From the NCBI GenBank assembly GCA_934725735.1, contig CAKVCP010000020.1:1-24913 (forward strand): a DNA stretch of 24,913 nt, read 5' to 3'. Made by a program: the position numbers and the translations under genes. This document shows positions 15,201 through 23,400 of the stretch, in pieces (the stretch's first letter is position 1; each line of letters starts with the position of its first letter). This stretch comes from an uncultured Thermoguttaceae bacterium. Its GTDB lineage: Bacteria > Planctomycetota > Planctomycetia > Pirellulales > Thermoguttaceae. Below the pieces are notes generated by a model. It was given only the letters and a program-made list of their open reading frames with translations. It was not told the DNA's origin and made no database searches.

Positions 15201-16005
15201 CGTTCGCCGCGCGATATTTGGTGACGTCGTCATGCGCCGAACCGGCGATAATCAACGGGGTGCGCGCTTCGTCGATTAAAATATTGTCGACTTCGTCGAT
15301 GATCGCGAAATGAAGGGCCCCTTGAGACTGCTGGACGTCGGAAGGAAAGTTCGAATCGTTTCTTCGCGCGTAACGCATGTTGTCGCGCAGATAGTCGAAG
15401 CCGTATTCGTTGTTCGTGCCATACGTGACGTCGCAAGAGTACGCGTACTGACGATCGGCGGTAGACATATTGCTTTGGATTGACCCAACGGTCATGCCCA
15501 GCGCCATATAGACGGGGCCCATCCATTCCATATCGCGCCGCGCAAGGTAGTCGTTTACGGTAACGACGTGAACGCCCTTCCCTTCAAGGGCGTTGAGGTA
15601 AGCGGGCAAGGTGGCGACCAAAGTTTTACCTTCGCCCGTCATCATTTCGGCAATTTTTCCCTCATGGAGAGCCATGCCGCCGATGAGCTGAACGTCATAG
15701 TGCCGCAATCCGATAGTTCTTCGACTTGCCTCGCGACAGACGGCGAACGCTTCGACGAGCAAATCGTCGAGCGTCTCTCCGGCGGCAAGTCTCTTGCGGA
15801 AAAGAGCGGTTTGCTCGCGCAATTCCTCGTCGGACATCGCCTGATATTTCGGTTCCAGCGCGTTAATCGCTTGCACGCGCGGCATTATTTTCTTGAGCTC
15901 GCGCTCGTTAGAGGAGCCGAACATCGAAGTGACCTTATTTTCAAACCAACGAGAGAGGTTTCCAAAGAAACCGCTCACGCCGTCAAAGGATTCTTGTAAA
16001 TCCAT
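12241..16005 (-). CDS. secA: Preprotein translocase ATPase SecA (enlarged)
   Basis: 1254 residues from an ATG at 16005, with only a weak GGA ribosome site. SecA drives secretory proteins through SecYEG with ATP. Landmarks: Walker A MTGEGKT (122-128), DEVD (237-240) with DEAR following, the preprotein cross-linking region, helicase motif VI QLIGRCGRQGD (643-653), the scaffold helix segment ILDASWKEHLQVMDHL (1112-1127), and the C-terminal zinc module C-x-C-x8-C-C... (Cys1239, Cys1241, Cys1250, Cys1251; the usual His/Cys at the end is HCC), which binds SecB or ribosomes. Typical SecA has 800-950 residues; the excess is mainly an expansion at about 760-1080, between the nucleotide-binding domain 2 and the end of the helical scaffold. 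Motif VI has Leu642 and Ile645 where most SecA have Asn and Arg, but both arginines of GRxGR are kept. Its promoter lies at 16088-16116. No other sec gene is adjacent. Confidence 0.97.
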   Translation of the reverse strand: MDLQESFDGVSGFFGNLSRWFENKVTSMFGSSNERELKKIMPRVQAINALEPKYQAMSDEELREQTALFRKRLAAGETLDDLLVEAFAVCREASRRTIGLRHYDVQLIGGMALHEGKIAEMMTGEGKTLVATLPAYLNALEGKGVHVVTVNDYLARRDMEWMGPVYMALGMTVGSIQSNMSTADRQYAYSCDVTYGTNNEYGFDYLRDNMRYARRNDSNFPSDVQQSQGALHFAIIDEVDNILIDEARTPLIIAGSAHDDVTKYRAANAIAEQLVKDVDFTVDEKDHTTNLTDEGVRRAERLAGVESFYTVGNMHWPHLIDNALKAHHLYKKDVNYVIKNGEIVIVDDFTGRLMEGRTWSDGLHQAVEAKERVEVKQENRTLATITLQNFFKLYDKIGGMTGTAMTEASEFWKIYKLDVLAIPPNRPVQRITKPDLIYCTEKEKYNAVVDEIERVHKWDCLEFSDGNEAYGLLGKEADDYVEFTEKGARDAVKVPRDKIVKIRRKGRPILVGTVSIQKSELISQMLNRRGIRHQVLNAKPENVGRESEIVAQAGRLNAVTIATNMAGRGTDIILGGNPETLAWSIFQTKYPTRLDVPQDEWRKCVEEIESREHMKEEGELVRSLGGLHIIGTERHEARRIDLQLIGRCGRQGDPGEARFYLSLEDDLVRIFAGDWVKNLLTRLGMENGQAIESPMVTRRIEGAQKKREEFNFDIRKNLLEYDEVMDMQRKRVYSYRQRILDGGNTKDFVLQMIDAQLKKRLDGFLAPNYGAEAYAVYAARQLNVEFDAKQFVGMNSGEAIEYALDHARRMSETIALDLVEENLPDDAPESEWNWQALTKAANARWRCALSDSELRKLGRENVAEFLIERAGKFCDNTDLSAGSPLLAGDYGVRTACRWLRDKFGVTINPDEAVKLEPSAFMELARQKTLEGYAEREARFPVLVGLAHFTIRDQNGRRYDRDGVADWASRRFGVQLDVEELRNKQRHEIEQLLYDVSRQSSQQALPYYETMRQKLANLFNEENVNIDLIRAKRDEKIARNDRITSNDVRKIRRDAPALADLCDWLNAELRQNLTVEELSQWDVLLLENRIESMIENEFNPEMRKVERSLILGILDASWKEHLQVMDHLKSSVSFRGYAQVDPKVEYKREGMRVFDAMWDGVFERVTDYVYRVEQLDENFIGSTWSDADRVGAAQHPQQAAVSPEVQKTMRQQEEAIEASKEKKVETIRNKSPRVGRNDPCPCGSGKKYKHCCGRE

Positions 16006-16087
16006 AGTAATCCGCGTTTATTTTCTGAGGGTTTATCTTATCGCGATCCTCGCTCCAAGAGTAAAACAAAAAGAGAGAATCTAGGGT

Positions 16088-16116
16088 ATTTTACAAATAT
16101 TCAGGCTTACGGTCAA
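16088..16116 (-). promoter_or_regulatory. Sigma70-like promoter for secA
   Basis: Minus strand: TTGACC (16116-16111), a 17-base spacer, then TAAAAT (16093-16088); 5/6 matches in each hexamer. The predicted start near 16081 leaves a leader of about 75 bases. No SecM-like leader ORF was seen in it. Confidence 0.65.
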
Positions 16117-16152
16117 GACGACCTATAAGCCTAATAGAAGAAATTATCGAGC

Positions 16153-16236
16153 AAAAAGAAAAAGAACGTCGTCCTGTTATAGACGACGTTCAATTTCTAA
16201 ATTTTCAGAGGGTGAACCGCCTCCTAGAGACGGTTC
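16153..16236 (-). terminator. Tandem hairpin terminator after the giant gene
   Basis: The distal hairpin has a perfect 10-bp stem (16182-16191 with 16164-16173) followed on the minus strand by TTTTTCTTTTT (16163-16153). A second stem with one mismatch (16231-16236 with 16214-16219, extended inward) lies between it and the stop at 16251. The distal one is the likely terminator. Confidence 0.87.
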
Positions 16237-16250
16237 GTTCCATGTTTTAA

Positions 16251-17420
16251 TCAGAGCGTCCAATCGTCGGCGGTGAAGTCGACGTCGAGATCGTCGGCGA
16301 CGTCAAACTTATCGGCGTCGGCGAAATCGCGTTTCACGGCGACTTGATCGGCGGCGACGATCGTGTAGAGGTTATCGCCGTCGACGTCCATTTCGACGAC
16401 GTCGCCGAACGCAGTGAAGACGTCTTCACGCGCGGTATTGTGCAACGTCGCGACGAGGGACGACTTCGCTTCAGTCTCGGAACCGAAGACCTTGACGTTC
16501 GAGAAGCCGTTGAACGCGCGAGTATTGGCGCCGTTCGTGAAGGTCGCGCTCTGCGCAAATCCTTCGAAGACGTTCGCGCCCGCGCCGGCGACGATAGCGG
16601 CGGAGTCGTTTCCACCGCGACCGTCGAAGGTCTCGCTGGCGAAACCGGTCGTCTTGATCGTCGCGCCGGATTCGAACGTCGTCGTCGTGCCGGTAGAGTC
16701 GGTTACGACCGTCTCGTCCCCCTTCGTGCCGATCAGGTTAGCCTTCGACGCAGCGGCGCCGGCGGCCTCGATCGATTCAAATCCGAACGCGGCGACAGAA
16801 CCGTTGGCAAGCGTCGCAACGAGCGAACCGTCGGAAGCGGTTAGGGCTTTGACGTCGGAAAGTTTCGCGCTGTCGGAACCAAGACCGCCGTTAGCGCGAA
16901 CGGAGGCGAAGTTCTTCGCGTTGAACTCGAAGCCCGCGCCGACGAAGTTCGACGCGCCGCCCGAGATCGTCAACGCGTCGTCGCCGTCGGTACCCGTCAT
17001 GACGACGGAAGCCTTGCCCGCGCCGTCCGCAGTCGCCGCGCCAAAGCCGGTCGCGGCGAAGGAGAAGCCGAGGGAGTTGAAGGTCGCCGCGTTAGGAGCA
17101 AGCGTAACCTTGTCGGCGTTCGACGAAGCGGCAATCGCCAGATCGCCAAGCTTGCCGGAAGCGTCGACAGATTCGAAACCGGTCAGGACGACGTCTTGAG
17201 CGCCGCGGAAAGCGACCTTCGAAGCGGAAACTTCGACGGATTCGTTCGACGCGCCTTCGTAGGCGACCGTGTCGTTTCCAGCGCCGCCGTCGACGAAGAT
17301 CGTCGTGACGCCGGTAGGAATCGCGACCGTTTCGCCGTTGAGCGTGACGACGATGGAGCCGTTCGCGCCAGTAATGATCTTCACAACGTCGTCGCCGTCG
17401 GTACCCGCAATGCGGAAGAC
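16251..17420 (-). other. RTX-like C-terminal region of the giant protein
   Basis: The last 390 residues begin with GTDGDD and alternate GTDGDD or GTKGDE starts (near 17400, 16985, 16720) with glycine/aspartate turns such as GGAGND (near 17280), GGLGSD (near 16880) and GRGGND (near 16615). These resemble the calcium-binding GGxGxD nonapeptides of RTX proteins, but each occurs once per unit of about 90-140 residues rather than in tandem, so a long parallel beta-roll is not expected. It is Ala/Val-rich and ends in a very acidic tail (about 11 Asp in the last 27 residues) closing with DDWTL. Confidence 0.65.
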
Positions 17421-20400
17421 CTCGGAGCTTTCCGCAGGAGTCGTCGGATCAGCCGCCGCCGGAAGTTCCGGTTTAACGTCGATCGGACGATAGAAGCCAG
17501 AGCCGGTCGACTCTTCCGTGCCGTAACGATCGTTTTCGCCGGAAACCACTCCGTCCCCATAAGAGGAGTTGGAGAAGTTCTTACCGGAAATCGTAATCGA
17601 CGAATCGTTCGAGTTCGCGCCGCCAGGCGTGACGTACTTGTAGAAGATTCGGTACGGTCCGACATACGACGTGAGATCGGTAGTCGTGCCCGTGTTGTTA
17701 TTATTATTGTTGTTGTTATTGTTACCCGTGCCGCTATTGGTCGTATTGTCGCTCGTTTCGATTTCTTCGGCGGCGTTCTCATTAGGCCCGGCCCACGCGA
17801 CGACAAATCGAGGAACGGCAAGACCGGTCGTACTGTCGTTGATCCAGTCGAAGACCGCGACGCTCGGAGCAAACTGATCGCCCGTCGTCGTTGTATTGAT
17901 GACAAATTCGCCCTGATCGCGGTTAAGAACCGTTCCAGGATCCTTCTTGACGGCGACTTCGATCTTTTCATAACCAGTGTCGATCGTCTCCATGACGTCG
18001 CCCATGACGTAGACGGGCTCGCCAGCGTAGTTGAATACGCGGCACGCGACGCCGTAGTCATGAAGGTCGGTCTTATTGGCCGGATCCGGATCGTAGTTAT
18101 ATTCTTCCGCGTCATAGGATTCCCAGACAACCACGACGCCGTCGTTATTGCACGCCACGTCGGGAGCGCCTTGAACGTGTTTGACGTAGGTGTTGACAAG
18201 AACTTCGTTCGTCGTCCCCATGAACGTCATCGGATTGCCGTAGGCGTCGAAGCGACGGAGGTAAATGTCGGCGCCATTCGCCTGAACCTGGTCGGAAACC
18301 CAAACGATGTAGTACTCGCCGGTATCCTTATTCGAGCAGATCTGAGGCGAATATTGTCCGTACGCCGTCGTCTGGTTGACGAGGGTGACTTCAGAACCGG
18401 TCGCGTAGTAACTGCCGTTGTAATCCGCGGCGGTGATGACCTTCTGGTAGATATCGTAGGTGCGATTCTTGGCGTTGTACATCTTCCAGATGCAGACGTA
18501 ATTCATACTGTCGCCAGCGTTGACGGCGGCGACGTCGAATTCCTGGACGGAGTAACCGTCGATCTGGCTTTGAATCTTGAACGCCGCGCCCTTCGCGTTG
18601 CCGTTGAGGTCGTAGAAGCGTCCATACAGTTCGTCGGCCTGAGTGTTGCCGTCCTTTGAACCCTGAACCCAAGTGATCAGGACAAGGCCGGTTTCCTCGT
18701 TGATAGAGACGTCGACGTCCCAGCAACGCATACCCTTCGTACCGGCGACCTGAATCTGCGTCTTCTGAGCCTGTCCGCCAGGATAGAAGCGAGCGCAGAC
18801 GCCGTTAAGAGCTTCGTTGCTTTCGCCGATCCACGCCACCACGAAGCTTCCGCCTTCGGTGAGCGCGATATCGGGAGCCATCTGATTGCCGTCGGCGTAA
18901 GGATTGACGCGCACTTCGACGCCCTTCTGGCTGCCGTCGGCGTTGAACTGATGCATGACGATATCGGACTCGATACGATACAGAGTACCGTCGATCATAA
19001 TCGTCTCATAGTAGCCGTACGCCTCAGAATAGCCCGTGGAGGTCGACGCATTGTTGTTGCTAGTACTGTTGTTGTTACCCGTGCCGGTATTCCCAGATCC
19101 CGAGGAACCGTCGAGTTCATAGAGAACCTGCTGTTCGGTGACGATAATGAAGCCGTCGGAATTGGAGACGACAATCGGTTTACCTTCGCCGCCATATTCG
19201 CCGGTAAAGGCTTCAGAATCGCGAGAAGGAACGTATTCGCTATCGCCGACGGACGGAATGCCGATGTTGAAGTTGACGGAGAAGGAACCGCCAGATTCGC
19301 CGTCGTAGTCGCCGTCAAGACGATTCTTTCCGCTCGCGTCGGTTACCTTATCGGAGAGGGTCAAGACGTAGGAGCCGTCGGGCAACGTGTTCTTGAAGAG
19401 GATGACGAGTTCGTACGTATCCGTGCGATAATCGGGATCCGCGACCGTCTGGAAATTCAGTTCGGCGATTTCTTCGTCGCTCAAACCTTGAGCGCGGAGA
19501 TAATCTTCGACCTGAGTCGACGCGTTGAAGCCGTAGAGAATATCGTAGATGTAAGTCGACGTCACGTCTTTGCCGTTAAGGGTCAGCGTCCAATCGTTGT
19601 AATTGATAACGCTCTTAACGTTGCGGTTCTCGAGATTCTTATCGTCGAGATAGCTGTAAACGCCGTCGTACATTTCGTCGGGAACGAACGTGTCGCCCTT
19701 GACGTCTTCGTTCATTTGCGCGGAGAACATGTACTCGCTGAAGGAGTAGACCATCGAGGTCGGGCCGTGTCCGGAGGCGAACGTCACGCTATTGGAGTAG
19801 AGCGAAACCTGCTGGACTTCGCCTTCAGAGTCGGTGTACACGGCGTTGGCGCGCGTGACGTACGGAGGCGTCGTATCCTCGGGGAGCGCGATCGCTCTCA
19901 TGCAAACGATGGATTCGATATTTTCCATCGGGTGCGAGAGATCGGACCAGACGAAGATCATGTCGCCGTTGGCGTCGACCGCGACGCTTCCGCCAACCTG
20001 ATCGCCGTCCTCTTCAGGATTGAGGTAATTGAGTTTCGACACGCGGAACTCTTCGCCATTTTCAACGACGTCGTAAGTCGTGTTGTAGGTAACGGTCGTC
20101 GTGGTCGTCGTTCCGGTATTGTTATTGCCGGTCGATGACGAGGTCGAGCTGTAGATTTCTTCAACTTCCTTCGTCAGCTTATAGCGACGCGCAAAGATAC
20201 CAAAGTTGTCGGCAAGGTCGGAATCCTCTTCGCTTGTCGGATCCTGGTAGCTTTCGTAGGTAACGACGATCGAGCCGTTTTCAGCAAACGCGACCTGAGA
20301 ATGAATCTGATCGTTCGCGGTATATTCGTTGACCTGGAAGACGCGGGAGCCGGTGACGTAAGAAGCGAGGGCAAGGCCGTCGTTAGAGGTCGTCGTAGTC

Positions 20401-23400
20401 GTCGAATTGTCAGTCGACGTCGTCGTGCTCGTCGTGGTGGAGTCGGCGTCGGTCGACAAGAAGACGCGCATGAAGACGCCGCCAAGACCGTTGTTCGAAC
20501 CGCCCGTCTGAGCGTCGCCGTTGCCGTCCTGGTTGTAACCGGTCCAGGTGATCGCGAAGGAGCCGTCGCCGCCGCAGGAAACGGAGGACCAGATCTGGTT
20601 GCCCTTCTGATAGAAGTCGCTGGAGATCACAGTCGTCGTACCGTTGTTACCGTTGTTATTACCGGTTCCAGTATTGTCCGTAGTATTGTCCGTCGAGATC
20701 GTCGCTTCCGTGTTGACGAGGAATTCGTCGCCCAAGCCGCTTAGGATGACGGAGTTGATCCAGTCGACATAAGAGGAGACGCGGACGTCGACCTGGAAGT
20801 TTCCAGGTCCGAAGGTTTCGTCGCCGTCGAAATCGGAACCAAAGGAGCAGATACCGGCGATTTGACCGTTAATGAACGACGGGGAACCAGAATCGCCCGG
20901 CGCGGTGATCGCTTCGGCGTCGCCCAAACCGAGATTGCGGACGCCGTAGTAATTACCAAGATAGTCGTTCGAATAAGTTCCGTCGTCGAAGTCGTAGATC
21001 AACGTGTTCGGATTGCCCGCTTGATCGAAATTCGCGCCGGTGAGTTCATAAACGTTCTGTCCTTGGTGTTTCGTTCCCGCCAGGCGATTAGTCATTTCGT
21101 CCTCCGTCTCCTCGACGTCGCCGGCAAGGCCGTAACCAACGAAGGTGATCGTCTGTCCAAGTTCGCTGGAACCGGTGTAGAGGGAATAACCGTCAAGGAA
21201 GGACGGAGCCGCCGTGGCGAGAGTCAAAACGGCGAGGTCGACCTGGTTGTCGGAAGGATCGCCCGCGTAAGTCGGATGAACTGCGATCGCCTTCACTGGA
21301 ATCGAGTAGACGCCGTTCGTAGTCTCGAAGGTGCAGTAGATCGGCGTGTCGGTAACGTCGATCGGAACGCCGTTGTCGTCGCAAACGACGTGCGCGGCGG
21401 TCAGAATATGATAACCGTCCGTCAAGAGCGAACCGGTGCCGATCGAAAGATTCGTCGTCGTGCCCGTGCCAGTACCGGTTCCAGTACCAGTACCCGTTCC
21501 AGTACCAGAGCCGTCTCCAGTCACATCGCTCGCAGTGCCGCCGACGGTAATCAAGCAGACGCTATCGTAACCTTGACCGGCGTAGACTTCGTTCTGTTCG
21601 ATCGGATCGGTCGTAATGACCTTCGAGGCGGTTGAATCAGGGGCGAGAGTCTGTTCGGAGAGAGAAGCGACGCCGGCGCTGACAACGTGGTTGGAGGCAA
21701 AACGACGCGCGTAAATGTTCGATTCGGTCTCGGAATCGAGATCTTGGCCCCAAGAGGTCCAGGAAACGACGAACGTTCCGTCGCGATCCATTCCGATCGA
21801 CGCAAAGCGCTGATTATTTTCAGTCGTCTGATTGACGGCGAATTCAGTACCTTCGCAACCGGTCTGACGCATCGCAACGTTGACGCGCAAATCAGAGCGA
21901 TTCGAAGAGGCTTCGAGCACGTCGACATACTGAGCCGTATAGATCCCGGTGAATTCGATCGAAATCGTATCGGACGCGCTCTGAGCGACGACGATATCGT
22001 TCTTATCGAATCCGGCGCCGATAAGGGCTTCTTTGATTCTCTTGACGTTCGTCTTCATTTCGACGCTCAAGTTGACGGTGACGTCGTAATCAAGATCGCC
22101 TGCGGAACCTTGGATGCGCAGCGTGTCGCCCTGAACGTTGATCGAGTCCATGAGTTGGATGCTCTGAATCGTGTTGGCGTAACCGTAGGAGAGGCCGTTC
22201 GTCACGAACCGACGACCGTAGATTCCCCAGCCGCTGCCGTCCTGATCGTAGCTTTCCCAGACGACGACGATATCGCCGTCGGAGTCCATCGCGACAGACG
22301 CGTACTGCTGCGTGTCGGCGGTCTCGATATTGGCGCGAGTCGGCGAGGTCGAATTGCCGTTGATCGACATTTGACCGCCGTTGAAGGCGTATTTAGCGAG
22401 GTAAACGTCGCGGCTTCCGTCTTCGCCCTTACCGTCGGTGTACATATCCCAAACAACGGCGAAGGCGCCGCTGTCGTCCATCGCGACGGAGGCTTGACGA
22501 GGATCGGAACCGGCGATAAGGTCGCCGTCTTCGTCATAGACGTTGACGTCGCGGTACACGACGATCGGATCGCCGGTCGCGTGCTGCTGGTCGATAACCT
22601 GTTCGCGAACGCCGTCGGAGTTAATGACATAGAGCGCGCGATACGTACGAGCGTAAACCGTCTTCGTAACGGAACCGCTTTCGACGGAGCCTTCGGCTTC
22701 AATCCAAACGACGACGTAATCGCCGTTGGAGTTGCAAGCGACCGCGTTCGCGGTGTTCGGGCCGTAATCGCTCGATTCTTCGAGGATTCCGTCGCGAGTC
22801 GTTTGACTAATCGTCTCGCCGGTTTCTTCCGCTTCCTTGATAGGATCGCCCTTAGAATCGTCGCCGTGTACGTTCGTCACGGGAATGTAAGAATCGTACT
22901 TGAAGCCTTCGTTGTAGGCAAATCCTTGAGATTCGTTGAACGGAATCACATTGAAATCGCAACGCCAATCGTGTCCTTCGTATCCGTCGGCGCTACCGTC
23001 TTCGGCGTAACCTTGGGCGTACAGGCCGTTGCGCGCGACGTCCTGAACAAGGTTGGAGCAGACGAGGGAGTAATTGCCGTCGGTGAGCTCGAGGCCGTCG
23101 GCGAAGTGGACGACCGCTTCCCAGCGATTCGTGCCGTAAGCCAAAGAGCCGTCGTTGATCGCTTCGATAGGATTGCCGTTTTCGTCGACTGTTTGACGCG
23201 CCAAATTCATCGACGCGTTCATACCGAAGTCGACCGATTCGATCGCGCCGGTCACTTCAACGCCGTCGCGAAGAAGTTTCCAGTTCTGCGGATTATCGAC
23301 GGCGTGAATCGTGTTGTACGCGCTCGTACCGTCGCCGACTGTAATCATATTCTCGTCAAACGCGACGACGACGTCTTTAAGCGCCGAAGTAACGGTGTTG

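Noticed and set aside
17694..17723. CRISPR or non-coding microsatellite at the repeat tracts
   Set aside because: The repeats are in-frame codon runs inside one long open frame, with no regular spacer-repeat architecture.
17196..20138. Plus-strand open frames of 487 and 395 codons (17196-18659, 18951-20138)
   Set aside because: Same antisense register and same codon-bias explanation as the longer shadow. No ribosome site or domain signature seen.
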